64,000 nucleotides of DNA, taken from NCBI GenBank assembly GCA_036936605.1, contig JAUPFV010000002.1, positions 216,559,046 to 216,623,045 of the forward strand, given 5' to 3'. Under the pieces are notes generated by a model. The model was not told the DNA's origin and did no database searches. It worked only from the letters and a program-made list of their open reading frames with translations. A program made the translations under genes and the position numbers. This document shows, one piece after another, positions 43,934 through 56,469 of this stretch. Position 1 is the first letter of the stretch. Every line of letters begins with the position of its first letter. This stretch comes from Limnanthes douglasii subsp. nivea. Its lineage: Eukaryota; Streptophyta; Magnoliopsida; Brassicales; Limnanthaceae.

Positions 43934-45580
43934 TTTATAGAAATAGAGGTGTATTGGTAAAGTAGGAAGTCTTCATCAGCCTAGTCAATCAATACTTTAT
44001 TTTTACATTAGATTATATAAAATTTAATTGAGTTAGATTATATAAAATCATATTGGGGAAGGTGAAAATGATAAATCGAAAAACAAAAAAAGACAAAAAA
44101 TTCAATATCGATATAACAAAAAAATTACTGAAATTTGAAAAATAAAAAAAAATATAAAGAAATTTTACCTTTTTATCAAATTTTATGGTATATATCTGAG
44201 ATGGAACCTGTTAAAAAAAACATGATAGGTAAGGAAAAAATCGAATTACATGCATTTTAATTTTTATTTTTTTATCAAATTCTATGGTAAACCCATAAAA
44301 AACATGATATGTAAAATAAACAAAAATCAATAAAAAAGTCATAAAAATTAAATTATATAAATTTAGATAAAAATAAAATTAAAACTAAATAATTCTAAAC
44401 AAAATTATAAAGTAAATCAGTATGGTAACTTTCATGCCAAGATGGAAAAAAAGAAAAAAAAACACTCTTCATTTACCTATAAATTAGAAGAGAAGAGAAG
44501 AGAGAACTTTCATGTGAAGATGGAACAAAAAAAAACTCTTGAATTACCTATATAATCATAAGGGAATGGAGAAACAGAAATAAAAAACTAAAAGAAACGA
44601 AGAAACATGATTTAAATAGTTAATAAAAACATGCAATTATAAGAAACGTGGTATAAGTAAATGATGCCGCGTTGAATACATCTTCATAAAAAAGATCCCA
44701 TTCTAATTACGCGTGACCAATAAAGAAAATGCCGCAGATATTTAAATGCTTAGCCTTTTATAATGTATGGATATTGGATATTTGATTTAAAATATAAGAT
44801 AATGCGAAAAGAATTGAAAACGTATAAAATATAAAATCACTAAGGGAAATTAGGTAAAGGCGTACTGTTCATGATATATATTTTACTTTAGTATATATAA
44901 TGGTCGGTTAGCTTTAGATATCGTGGTGCTTTGTATCAGAATTGGTGTAGTGATTTTGCATTTTGGGGAGAAGTTTGGGTTGTTGGATTCTCTTTACTTC
45001 TATGTTATGGCCGTTACAACAGTTAAATGCGGAGATAAGGCTTAAGAAGTTAAGATTTTGTCCGTAATTTGGTTGCTTGTATCGAGCTTTACCGTTGCTC
45101 GCGCGTTGTCTCAATTTGACCGAGGCTAGGGTGTATAGTCGTGATAGGAAAATGGAAAAATAAATGTGTGGTCGGGATTTAAATTTTTAGTTAAATAGTT
45201 AGTTTATATTTTGTCTAACTTGTTTGTAATACTGACAAGTGATGTCAATTTTTTTTTTTTTATATTGTCTCTAATTTGTTTGTAATACTAATAGCGTGAT
45301 GTCAATTTTTTTACAATTATATTTTATATTTTACGTTCATTGATGTGTGATTTGTGCACTACAAATTGTGGTTATTAACTATTTGACAGAATTTTTTTGC
45401 CTAACAAGATGTTGTTCAAGTATTTTAGGGTTGTTTTTAGATTTTCAGACTCTAATATTTCTACTATCCGAGTGAAGCAACAATTGTAGTCTCTGTAATT
45501 CTTTCTTTAGTTGAAGTACCATTTGGAGAGCCTTGTTTTATTCTTTCACTAATTGATACATCATTTTCAAGTAAATTATT
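43934..45580. other. AT-rich stretch without a supported gene
   Basis: It contains long A-runs near 44050-44460 and two copies of TCTTCATTTACCTATA.A-like words. Near 45230-45310 a repeated GTAATACTGACAAGTGATGT / GTAATACTAATAGCGTGATG block occurs twice. The left end of hAT element 2 may lie within this stretch but was not found. Confidence 0.4.
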
Positions 45581-45589
45581 CAAAAAATG

Positions 45590-47865
45590 AAGATATTTGG
45601 AGTCGGATATTGGATCAAGAACTGCAATTCTTGAGTATCATCTAAATGACCAAGATGAGGAAAGAAGAGTGTATCTTATAAATAGACCGACAAGACCTAA
45701 TATGACATAATATCCTTTTAGAGATATTGGAGGACACAATCATATTTTTAATAATAGTTGGTATATAATGACTCGTTGGAATATAGTATAGAAAAAGACG
45801 TTGTGTATTGTTTGCCTTGTTTATCATACTACAATGGTACTAGTAATAAAGTATTTACGGTTGCGGAGAAATATTTTTAATGTTGTAATATAAAGAGCAT
45901 GGTTAGCTAAACATGTTGGTGAAACCGTCAATAGTCTTAATAACAATGTGTCAAAGCTTGTCAGAATCTTAAAAAAAATCAAAGTATTGAATCTTCATTT
46001 CTAAAGCATACTATAAAAACGGAAACTGACTATTTTGCTCGTGTAAAAACATCACTTGAAAAAGTCAAGTATCTTGTTAAAGGTGAAATTGCGTCTAGGG
46101 GACTTAATGAAGGAGACTATTCCATTTTAAGGGTCATTTTCCAGAATTGATTGAACTCATGGGAATAAACAATGAGAAAATAACATAAGCATGTATAAGT
46201 GATGAAGGAAATAGTAAGATGACTAGTCTTATTATTCAAAAATAACTTGCAAATGCATGAGCGGTTGAAACAGTTAAAAAGATTGTTGGATAAATTGATG
46301 ACAACATATTTTTTTTATTCTGATTGATGAATCTGGTGATTGTTCCGGTAAAGAGCATTGATAGTATTTATACGGTTTGTTGATGATTTAGGATTTGTTG
46401 TTGAACAATTTATTGATATTATTCATGTTGATGATACTAACGTAATTACGCTTAAAGATGCTTTAATACTTTTTGTCTGGATTTGGATTGTGCGTATCTA
46501 AAATTTAAGGGCAATGATATGATGGAGCAAGTAATATGAGAGGCCAATTTGGTGGTTTAAAGACTTTTATTTAAAAGGAAAATCCGCAAGCCTATTATCT
46601 GCATTGTTTTGTCCCCAAATTCACTTGGATCTTATTTCAATGGCTTGGAAGCATGAAGGTGTTAATATGTTTTTTTATTGATGTGTCACGTATTGTGAAA
46701 TTTCTAATGTCTTCTAACAAACAACAATCTTTGCTTCTAAAATAACAATTTTCTCATTTTAAAAATCTACTTATGAATGAGTTTGTGGAAACGGATACCG
46801 ATTTGAACTAAGAGTTGTCTATTGCAAGAGCAGGTGATACACGGTGGAGATCTCACTTTTGGAGTCTTAGTAGGTTTTACTCTGATTATTGAAGTGAGAA
46901 CCAAAAAGTTTGTTAGTTGGCATGCAAAATTTTGGTTTTGTTTTTATGTTATACTTAATGGTTGAGAGTTTGTCTTTGACTAGTGATTTATCTTAAACAT
47001 TACAAAAAGGGTATCAACATAAAATTTCAACAAATGAGAGGTACTGGATGAGAAACCTTTTATGAAAACATTGCGGATTCTTGTGGTAGTCTTGGAATAG
47101 ATGAGCCTCACATGGATTCAAGGTATTTAAAAGATAATAAATATAAAATACTTGCTCTTTGACAACTCTCTATTATTTCAAAAACAATTGTTTTTACATG
47201 TCATAGATTTTATAATGAAAAATTCGGGTGATCTATTTACACCGGAAAATATTTATTTTTTGAATTGTGTGGCATGTTTGAATATGTGTTCTTCATTTCA
47301 AGACTTTGACACAAAATCACTTGTGAGGTTGGGAGGATTCTATCCAAATAATTTGAGAATATTAGTGATAAAGAGTTATCTAGCCAACTTGAGACTTATA
47401 TTGCATGTGTCAAGATAAATGATAACTTTTCCAATTTGAAGAGTATCTCAGATTTATGTAGACTCTTGTTCCTACAAAAAATACAAGATATTTAGATTTT
47501 TTTACAAACTTTTGAAGCTAGCTTTGTCATTACGAGTGGTCACCGTAAGTGTCGAACGAGTGTTTTCTGATATAATATATGTGAAGAATGAGTTGAGAAA
47601 TAAAATGACTAATGACATTTGTGGAGAAACAAGTGTTTTCTATGGTTGATGATCTAGATATTATCAAACACTTTCAAGACATGAGTAAGAGGGGAATGCA
47701 TTTGCGCTTGGACTAAAATATATTTTCATTTTGAGTTGTAATTGAAACATTAACATATTTTTAATATGCAATATCAGATATTGAATTTTTATTGAATTTT
47801 TTCATTAATATTATTGGCATAGCCTAAATATTAGTCATGGATCCGACACTGTTTCTTGACAACTA
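45590..47865 (+). pseudogene. hAT element 2 (TTF/ZMYM1-like transposase), long but decayed
   Basis: The domains appear in order, each in changing frames. A TTF-type zinc-finger region (about 45590-45840) reads AILEYHLNDQDEERRVYL then TLCIVCLVY-like sequence. A DUF4371-like part follows (about 45960-46640), with FARVKTSLEKV, DLGFVVEQFIDIIHVDD and YDGASNMRGQFGGLK near 46518-46560. The C-terminal dimerisation region (about 47150-47640) is parallel to 40620-41160 of element 1. The right terminal repeat, GGCATAGCCTAAATATTAG then GGATCCGACACTG, ends near 47862 and matches the inverted end of element 1. A left end was not found. More than ten stops make it non-functional. It shows what hAT element 1 has lost. 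Confidence 0.7.
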
Positions 47866-47924
47866 AGTAAAGTAAAGATAGTGTAGTGAAAAATCGTAAA
47901 AAAATCCATATATTTACACGTAGA

Positions 47925-48300
47925 ATGCGAAACACCTATATTCATTGTGACATAAAGCCTCAAAATTTTCTTGATGAAAACATGACGGTCAAGATATCCT
48001 ATTTTGGGATATCGAAGATGTTAAAGAAATATCAAACAAGAAAATGAAAATATAAAAGGTTTTACTAGGATGCATTGCAATAGCTACTACATGCTCATGT
48101 GGTGGATATCTAATTACATGATATATAAATTTCTCCGGATTATTTTTTGTAAACGGAACATATACACTGGATTCGACGTCATGTAAGAAACATAGTGGTT
48201 GGCGAAGATAACAAAATTAATAATTTTGTGGTTTTTGAGAGAATGATGATCGTAGGGTTATGGTGTATGTTTCCGAATCCAACTCTTGGATTCCCCTAAA
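47925..48300 (+). pseudogene. Receptor-like protein kinase fragment
   Basis: 47930-48050 reads [16 protein letters not shown] then [16 protein letters not shown]. This is kinase subdomains VIb-VII as in S-domain/lectin receptor kinases: the catalytic-loop Asp is kept, one codon of NILLDE is lost, and DFG is YFG. 48190-48300 reads NNFVVFERMMIVGLWCM then PNPTLGFP, subdomain XI (family: LERMV.VALWCIQ.DPSLRP). The activation segment to subdomain X between them is largely gone or scrambled. It is the only clear host-type gene sequence in the window. It abuts the right end of hAT element 2. It is a dead remnant; whether a full gene lies elsewhere is unknown. Confidence 0.65.
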
Positions 48301-48599
48301 TTTGTTTTTTATCATTGATCTCTAATTATGTTCTCTTGAATAAATGCCAGCATACTTTATTAAAGTGGCGACATATTTACAAACTATTATGCGTATAAAC
48401 AAAATAACAAAATACTGACCTTTATATAATTTAATAAACTTGATATCATCTCTCCATTTTTATTATATTACTAATATTATTCTTTAATATATTAATTTTG
48501 AATATTTCTTTTATTTAATATTTTTTCTCTTACAATTTAACATAATTTTATTGTTTTAAAGTGTAAAAAGAGTTTTATATACGTTGATATTGCAAAGGA

Positions 48600-48790
48600 T
48601 TTAAAGTATCCAAAAGTACCCGATTGGAACCGAGTTAAGTACCCATACTGAACCGAATTAAGAAGAACCGAACCGTACCGAACCGAACCGAAATTTATTC
48701 GGTTCCTAAATGGGTACTAGTTTTGAAGAACCGAAAGAACCGAGAACCGAAAGAACCGAACCGAACCGGAGAACCGAACGCCCATCCACA
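48600..48790. repeat. GAACCGAACC low-complexity block
   Basis: Repeated GAACCGAACCG on the plus strand, with ATTTATTCGGTTCC inverting once in the middle. Such (GGTTC)n blocks occur in ends of plant hAT-like elements. No telomere-type repeat is present. Downstream, 48806-48850 and 48862-48905 form a ~55-bp direct repeat (TCATATTTGTGTTCC.TCTTATCTT). Confidence 0.6.
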
Positions 48791-48909
48791 GTGTAAATGT
48801 TTGAAAGAACTCATATTTGTGTTCCCTCTTATCTTGAGATATCAATGTTTGAAATAAATACTTATATTTGTGTTCCATCTTATCTTCGGGCATCGACGTT
48901 CTGAAAATG

Positions 48910-50740
48910 GGCATCCATGAAGTGTAAAACATTATTTGTAGTAGTAAACAAATTTAAACTGCCCTAATTTAATATGATGGAAAATCTGAAAGAAGGTAAT
49001 TATGTTAAGAAACATACTTCATTATATCAAGTTGACTATTTGTATATTAAGAAGAATATATTAAATAATTAATGTATGAAATCTGATAAAAAATTGGAAA
49101 TCTTTTTATCAGAATAACTATATATTTTTAAGTTTCATGCGAGACAAAATAGTTTTTAACTACACCAACTTGACATAAAATTTAGATTGATTTTGAATAA
49201 TTTTGATCCAAAATCTAACTATTAGAAATATGTATATATCATCACTCTTAAATTATTATCATTTTTTTCTACAAATATATTCAATAATAATTATTAGATA
49301 TTGACATGCTCTTAATATATCTGGACCTACATATCATATGGTTGTGAAGATTTAAAAAAATAATATAACAATGGTGTAAATTTTATAAATAAAATAATTA
49401 TTATTCAGATAACTAGTTTTGTTTATAATGATTTTTATAAGCTTTTGTCACCGAAAATCCACAAAAATAAATAATGTTTTGTTAGACTTAATTTATACCT
49501 TTTATTAATAAGAGATATATAGTCAATTTAAAACCGAATGATGAACTGACTCACAATTCTTTTATTAATTACCCTCTAGTGTTTGCAAGTTTGATGAGAA
49601 ATGAATATGAGATGTCTTTTAATTGTTTAATATAACATTGTCAGGTAGAGAACTAAACATTATGCCTAATGTATGTCAGTCATTTTCCTAAATTATCTCG
49701 TTAAAAATTTTGCATGTTAAAATCTCCATTGAAGAAAAAAAATCAATTTTACCAAAAGAAAAGGAGTAGAAGCAAGTAATTTCTTAAATAATTAATAACA
49801 GCTAACGAACATATGATTTGTAAAGCATCCATAATCCAAATATATCTTGGCTGGGAACTTGTGAAAGACCCCTGAGATCTCTTCCTAGATCTTAGCAAAA
49901 ACATATACAGAATTAGCTTAGATCTTGACAAATTTTTATGGGTCTCAGCCTAATGTTTACGAGATGCCCATGGGGTTTCGGCTTCCAAAATCAACGACGA
50001 AGTTGAAAGGTTCTTAGATTCTTAGCGCGTGAATTTAAAATTGTGCCTTTTAATTTTTCAATGACCAAAAACAATAAATCAAGAGAAATAAAAAAGGTCA
50101 CAATTGAGAAAATCACTTCTTTTATAAATATATGAGAGATAGTCATTTCTCATTACTTTCATAAATTTAGAGAGATAACTTTTTGATAATTCTCCATACC
50201 ACCACCAAATCATTTTTGGTGTTCATAAACTATCACGAAATCTCATCGGCAACCGGTAACCGACACAACCTATTCCTCTAAGTTGAAACTGGAAGGATCC
50301 AAAGCTAACCACAATCCATGGGTCCTCCTACTTATTTCGCCATACGCCAATGTAACTTATGCCAAGCATTACCGCACGACTTGAAACTTTCTTCCCAATC
50401 ATTTTGTGCTTCACCCTCCAAACCACTCAACAATCAAGGTACATTATATTAGATATTCGTTAAATAGCAATAGGGAAAAAACATGGATAAACCAAACTAG
50501 GTTATGCAACCGAAGGTTTCTTGTGAAGGAATGAAAATTAAAAATGATACTATTGAGGACATATCTCTTAGTTAAACTAAGTTTATCATTTTTCCTCCCT
50601 CCTCATTTCTTATAGGAAATAAAAGGGAAGAGAGGGGTATCCTGCCACCTTTGGATGTTATAAGATTAAAAAAAACCATTATCGTGAGAACCGTAAATCG
50701 AAGCCAAACCCCTCAAGAGATCATGAGGTCCCAGCTGTTG
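48910..50740. other. AT-rich stretch without a supported gene
   Basis: Short ORFs only. 50270-50440 is less AT-rich and reads partly like degraded coding sequence on the plus strand (SPYANVTYAKHYRTT), without a recognised family. Confidence 0.4.
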
Positions 50741-50753
50741 CATACCTAGTTTT

Positions 50754-50788
50754 GATAAGGTCCCAGCTGTTGCATCTGGGACCTTATC
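50754..50788. repeat. Perfect 13-bp hairpin
   Basis: GATAAGGTCCCAG (50754-50766) pairs perfectly with CTGGGACCTTATC (50776-50788) around a 9-base loop, CTGTTGCAT. A direct copy of GGTCCCAGCTGTTGCAT lies 31 bp upstream at about 50728. Confidence 0.85.
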
Positions 50789-50851
50789 CAAGATGATTCA
50801 TCACCGTTGGAGCCTAAAAAGAAATACGTGAATTTTGATGTGTCTAGATTT

Positions 50852-51215
50852 TTTTCGGGCTAATAGAGTAGATCTCAAACACAGATTACTAGAGTTTTAA
50901 AATAAATCTTGTATATAAATGATAGTATAAGAGATATAAAGTTACATGGAGAAGATGATCAGTTTAAACAAAAAATTGTATGATGTATATATAATAAATT
51001 CCATGTACCATAAAGCAAGCATCCCCACCTCTCGTGTGAAGTTATAATTATAGATTATGTCACATACATAATTGCTACACTAAGTTATATATATTTGATA
51101 AGTAAGTGGCTATTATGTCACATGATGATATACGGTTGTCATTGCTTGCTGCTCAAGCACATTCTCAAACCCTTTATAAACTAAGGTTCAATCACTGTAT
51201 ACATATTGTTGCTTG
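50852..51215. repeat. Repeat flanking Copia 1, related to 57868-58245
   Basis: It shares with 57868-58245 the ordered words TAGAGTA.ATC.CAAACA, ATATAAATGATA, GAAAATGA-like, TTTAAACAAAAA, TGTGAAGTT.TA.A.ATA and ACATACGTAA-like. Both copies sit directly next to a truncated Copia fragment. No ORF is supported. It could be an LTR-like or host-derived repeat. Confidence 0.5.
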
Positions 51216-51226
51216 CCCAAGCTCCT

Positions 51227-53659
51227 CTATAATACTAAGTTATCCATTGGTTCAGTTACCTCATAAAGATCACCAAGGCTTCTTGTACGTTCCACAACTC
51301 TCTCATTTTGACTACCATTTGACGATGATGAAGGTGGTGAGTCTCCATGAGTAGATGATGTTGGTGAAGCATGTGGGATTGCAACATCTTCTGATTGCTC
51401 ATTCGTTGTCTGCTCATCTTCTTCAATTTGGGGAAAAAATGTGAACTCATTTGTATGAGACCCAAAATACCATTCGCTTTCTTCATCAACTATCACGTCT
51501 CGGTTTATCACAACCTTCTTATTGTTTGGGTTGTACAAATTTTAGCCTTTGGAACTTGAGTCGTAACCGATGAAGATAAAACTCTTGCTTTTATCATCGA
51601 GTTTGGTTCGTTTTTCGTCTGTTACATGGACATGTGCTACGCTTCCAAATACTCTCAGGTGGGAAATTCCGATCTTTCTTCCACCCCACGCTTCTTGTGG
51701 TGTCTTTCCCCAAAGACTTCTTGTTGGAGATCGGCTGGACAAGTAAACCGCACATGCCACTGCTTCCGCCCAAAAATCATTAGGTAGTTTCTTACTTTTG
51801 AGCATGCTCCGCGCCATATCAAGGATTGTTCTATTCTTCCTTTCTGCCACACCATTTACTTGAGGAGATCTGGGAACTGTCAAGCGACAACGAATTCCAT
51901 GTGCTTCATAAAACTCTTGGAATTTATTGGATGTAAAATCCCCTCCTCGGTGAGATCTCATGGCGTTAGTCTTATTTCCGCTTTCCTTTTCCACAACTAC
52001 TTTGAACTTCTTAAATATTCCAAATACTTCAGATTTATGTATTAAGAAATATACCCATGTGTTTCTTGAAAAATCATCAATGAAGAAAAGAAATGAGTTA
52101 CTTTTACCTATAGAGCTCGGTTAAATTGGACCACACACATCAGTATGAATATGCTCGAGAGGTTTCCTGGCTCTTGATTCTGACTCCTTTGGAAAGCTTT
52201 TTCTGAATTGCTTTCCAAGTAAACATTCTTCGCATAGTTGGTCAGGATGATTGATACATGGTAACCCTCTCACCATTTACTTCTTGGTCAATAACTCTAA
52301 ACTTGTAAAGTTTAGATGCCCAAATCGAACATGTCATAGCCATGATGAATCTTTGTAACACACCTAAAGACACTTTGCCATATCATTTTGAATATTCAAA
52401 GGAAACATTCTATTCTTTGACATTTGAAATTTAGTAATTAAGTCTCATTTTTCATCTCTTAGAAAAAAAACTATAATATTTCATATGAATATCATATCCC
52501 TATTCTAGTAGTTGTCCAAAGCTCAAGATGTTTCTTTTAATGCTAAGGACGTAATAGACATTTAAAATTATTTGGTTACTACTATCTTTTGCACGTATAA
52601 GAATGTTATCTTTTCCTTTCACCGATATTTTGCTATCATCTCCAAAAAAGACATTTCCACTCACTGCTTCATTGATCTCTGTGAACATGCTTATTTTCCC
52701 ACACATATGGTTGCTTGCACGGTTGTCAAGATACCAAGTGTTCTATTGACCTTCATTAGTGTTTTTGTATGTTAGTAGTAACATATCTTTTTCCTCCGTC
52801 TTCTCCTCCACATAGTTGGCCCTCTCCTCAACTTTATTTTTGGGGCCTCTGCATTCTGAAGCATAATTTCCAAACCTTTGACATTTATAGCATTGGATTT
52901 GAGATTTATCATACCTTGAGTTTGGATTTCTTCTTCCACGACCTCGTGTTGAGCTTTCTCATTTCTTGTAGTTGCAGTTGGAATTATTGTTGTTGTAATT
53001 CCAGCCACGTCCACGACTATGATAACCACCTCGTCCGCGACCTCTACCTTTGCCTCGGGCACTTTGGTTTCTATCATCTCCTTGATTTGCATGCATGTCC
53101 TTCAGTTCTACTTTGAGGAGTTGCTCGGTGATCTCTTGTTTCTTCTTGTGTTTTATTCATAGGCTTGTAATGAGCCTTGGATTTCTTCAATCATCATTTT
53201 CTCCAAGTCTTTAGTTTCTTCAATTGTCACGACGATATGCTCAAATTTGGGATCCAACGAACAAAGTATTTTTCTATTACTCTTACAAATTCTAATTTCT
53301 CACCATTTCTTTTTAATTGATTAGAAACGGTTGCTACTCTTGTGAAATATTTCGAAATAGATTCAGATGCTTTCATATGTAAGGATTCGAATTCACCTCT
53401 TAATGTTTGGAGACATACCTTTTTCACCTTTTCGATTCCTTTGTAAGAGATTTGTAATTTCTCCCACGCTTGCTTGGCGGAAGATGCGCTTGAAATTTTT
53501 TCGAAGCCATCATCATCTAATGCTTGATAGATGAGGAAAAAAGCTTTTTTGTCTCTCTTTCTTAAATCATTCAAGGAGAGCTTTCATCTTGATACTCCAG
53601 TTGTCGTAGTTGTTGTTGTTGAGTGTTGGAACTTGGAAGGATGATACATCATTTGCCAT
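51227..53659 (-). pseudogene. Copia 1 gag-protease-integrase, truncated before RT
   Basis: This is the 5' half of a Ty1/Copia polyprotein on the minus strand. The gag ATG is at 53659 ([26 protein letters not shown]). A deletion or frameshift near 53567 leads to the UBN2/gag region [12 protein letters not shown] and [16 protein letters not shown]. The zinc knuckle has CYKCQRFGNYASEC wording in one frame (about 52870). The protease reads [11 protein letters not shown], where the catalytic D-T/S-G is D-N-R. The integrase has FGHLNFTSLELL, CEECLLGKQFRKSFP, IHTDVCGPI, GIRCRLTVPRSPQVNG and VAERKNRT. Sequence ends at GTRSLGDLYEVTE, just where reverse transcriptase should start. RT, RNase H and the 3' LTR are absent. 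Several stops are present. It cannot transpose. Confidence 0.8.
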
Positions 53660-53708
53660 ATTTTTCAAAATGTTGAAATTTAAAAACAAAATTTTGGATA
53701 TATCTTGT

Positions 53709-53721
53709 GGCTCTGATACCA
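53709..53721 (-). other. Copia 1 primer-binding site (initiator Met tRNA)
   Basis: On the minus strand it reads TGGTATCAGAGCC, the standard plant Copia primer-binding site complementary to the 3' end of initiator tRNA-Met. It starts three bases after the LTR ends in CA. First-strand cDNA synthesis would be primed here. Confidence 0.85.
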
Positions 53722-53724
53722 CTT

Positions 53725-54213
53725 TGTTGGCGGAAAGTATAAAAACAACACTCACTAAGAACGAACAAAAACTTTGATGCAGATTAAAGAAGGAGAAATG
53801 TTACAAGAACACTCTTACAACTTACACTAGAAGAGAGATATTTTTCTTTCACTCAAGAGAGCATTCTTGTCTCTCTTTTCTCTCACTCTAACTTTTCTCT
53901 CTAATTTTACTTCTTTGTGTGTTTGGTGATGCTCTAGATGGTGGGAGAACTCCACTATTTATAGAACCATAGTGGAGACAAAGATCTATCATCTAAGATC
54001 TTATGGATACTTAAACATTCAACCTCAAGGCTACACTCAAGGTAAAAGTGTTTCTTACACAACATAAAAGAGTATCTTGCACCCAACCTAAGAATGGTCT
54101 TACACACAACCTCCACTATTAAATAAATATTAATTGTTTCTAGAAGATGCTTTCTGGATGGGCCTTATTGAGTGATTTGGACCATTTTATCGGGTCAAGT
54201 TTATGATCCAACA
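53725..54213 (-). mobile_element. Copia 1 5' LTR
   Basis: A 489-bp LTR, read on the minus strand, starts TGTTGGATCATAAAC at 54213 and ends CCGCCAACA at 53725. It has a TATA box (CTATAAATAG, about 53955-53964) and is followed by the primer-binding site. No matching 3' LTR exists in the window, so age cannot be estimated from LTR divergence. Confidence 0.8.
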
Positions 54214-55068
54214 ATATTTTCTAAATATTACAATCTTAGATCACTAAGAAGAACGGTGTCCACGGTGATCTCACGTTTCAGTAGTTGTCTTTCCCTGCCC
54301 AAACCGAAGAGGTACTTGGCCAATTATCATCCCTTCTTTTCACAACATGACACGTGAGTCAAACAACTCAAAAAATAGAGTGATTGTACTTTAATGCTCT
54401 TAGTAGGATTATGGGCTCTACCAATAAAAACATTCATGAAGCTTTCCCTCGTAGGCAAGTTACTAAACTTTGTCTTCCAAGGATCTATAGTATCATATAT
54501 GATGATAATTATAGTTGTGATACTTAAAAAAGAATGGTTTTGGAACTCTTTTGGGCCCATCATTTCTCAGGTTTTTGGAACCGGACTCAGTCTTAGGCTC
54601 GGTCCCAGACTGTGACTATGTTCTTTCTGGGGTGTACTAGGTTTTCTACCCTTTGATTGCGCGACTCCTACCTTTTTAGCGGGTTCTCTACCTTCTATTT
54701 TACAGTTTATTTTTTGTAAATAAGAGCTCCGTTAAAAAAGGTTATATAAAAGTTATATATGATTGAACTTGAACTAACAGAACAGTCTCGTACTGGAAGC
54801 TGGTTGGGTGATAGAAAAATATACATCCGACATTCTTGACATCCTTGCATATATTGAGTCTCTATCTTTGATTTGTTACTCTACTTGCACCAAGATTTCT
54901 TTGAAGGTAAGATTCTTGCATTTCATGATATCCTTCGACATGGGACCAAGTAGAATTCTTTAATGAAATGCAACGAAAGGCACACAATTGTGGCAGTTAT
55001 CGAGACTATTTAATACGTTGACAAACCTTTGAGTGTTATCAAATAAGTTTTCATTGGGCTCCTGCTTA
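54214..55068. other. No firmly supported gene; possible retroelement scraps
   Basis: 54560-54740 ends in GTAAATAAGAGCTCCGTTAAAAAAGG, similar in style to a LINE 3' end. 54780-55068 on the minus strand reads like degraded gag (IMKCKNLTFKEILVQVE, with QIKDRDS after a stop), continuing past the insertion at 55069. Neither is certain. Confidence 0.3.
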
Positions 55069-55691
55069 CGGTGGCGGAGCCATTCGGGGGCTAGCAGGGA
55101 CTGGAGCCCTCTTTTCATCCCGGGTCCCGCTACTATTGATAAAGTGGTTTACATTTCGTTCTAAAAAGGACGTGTTTATTTTTCATTTTCATATTATTTT
55201 ACCTGTTATAACTAGAAAAGACAATTAATTTTAAAAGAAACTTTCACGTCTTAGTTTCCTATAATAAAATCGAGATTGTAAGTAAATTATTAAAAAGGAT
55301 ATCAAACTTAGAAATTAAATAAAATGGTAAATAATTAAAACATCAAAATAGAATAAGAGAGAAATTGATATTTTTAAAAAAATTGTGAGAAATTAAAACA
55401 TTGAAATAAAGCCACCATTGAAACAAAAATAAATAGAAAATGATTTGGTCTAAAATATTTTTATAAATTTATGTTATTTTTATTTACAAAATGGTTGGAA
55501 AGAAGACTATTTCACAATGGTTTGTCGTTGTACTGATCGTGATAAATTGGTATTGTTAGAGTTAACACGTTGGTTTTTTAGAACTAGATACGCATTCAAA
55601 ATTTACAATAGAACTAGGTTTGGCGAAAGTACTGAAAAATATTTCGGAAGATATGTATAGCCCCTAATTTTCATTCGTAGATCCACCACTG
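55069..55691. mobile_element. Non-autonomous hAT-type element inserted in gag-like sequence
   Basis: The left end is GGTGGCGGAGCC; the right end is GTAGATCCACCA, whose complement is TGGTGGATC. The 8-bp flanks CTGCTTAC and CTGCATAG agree at six positions. The interior is AT-rich and has no transposase. On either side, minus-strand sequence (WWFNLFKMDL to the right, QRFVNVLNSLDNCHNCV to the left) appears to be one interrupted gag-like stretch. Confidence 0.45.
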
Positions 55692-56469
55692 CATAGATCC
55701 ATCTTAAACAGATTGAACCACCACTTAATATTTTCTGTGTTGCCATTAGTGACGCTGCCAAGCTGTATCTCGAATGGTGCTTCCTTTGCATGATTGGCAT
55801 ATTTTTTGCAAGCCATTGGCAACTAACAAGTGCTCTTTCACAGAGAGGAGGGTCTAATGACACTCCAGGATCACCAAACCTGCATTTTCCCTCTCCGATA
55901 TTATGCTCGGCTTTCGGCAAAAAATGGTTGTGCTTACGAAGAAAATGAAACCGGCTCTGTGATTGAACTTGGAAATATTTTAGATGGCGAACCTATGAAT
56001 ATCACTCAATCCTTCTTCATATTACGGTTGTGCGCACGTACCTCGGGGAAAGTCGATCTATTCTGCAGGTAATGTTTTTTGTGTTTGCTTCATGGCGAAC
56101 ACTCATCCTCTGGTCGGTAACACCTGTTTGAAATAGAAAATCATTGTCACTTTCCTCTAAATGATCTTTATTTTCAGGGCGTTTGATTTATGATTGTGTT
56201 CCTTACCGGTTCGTTATTTCGATGACGTATCCTATGGCTATCGGGTTTTTTACATGCCGATAAGTTTCTTTACGGCCGAAAACTCTTACACGTAAGTTCG
56301 ATGCATATCGTTAACTTTATGTTTGAGTAGGACGATAAAGTCTTCTCTAGTGGCGGTTGTCTCTTGTTGTGGATCAACGGAGAGAGTTCGAGTGATGGTA
56401 GGATAATGCGCTACAGTTCCAAGAATAGAATTTTTAACATTGGCGCGAAAAATAATAGGGTTTTGTGTG
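55692..56469. other. Gag-like remnant and unassigned sequence
   Basis: 55692-55830 on the minus strand carries LPMACKKYANHAKEAPFEI and GNTENIKWWFNLFKMDL, probably retroelement gag. An 80-codon plus ORF at 55830-56072 is unassigned. 56090-56470 has no supported feature. Confidence 0.3.

Noticed and set aside
48600..48790. Interstitial telomere repeat
   Set aside because: The unit is GAACC/GAACCG, not TTTAGGG, and orientation flips within the block.
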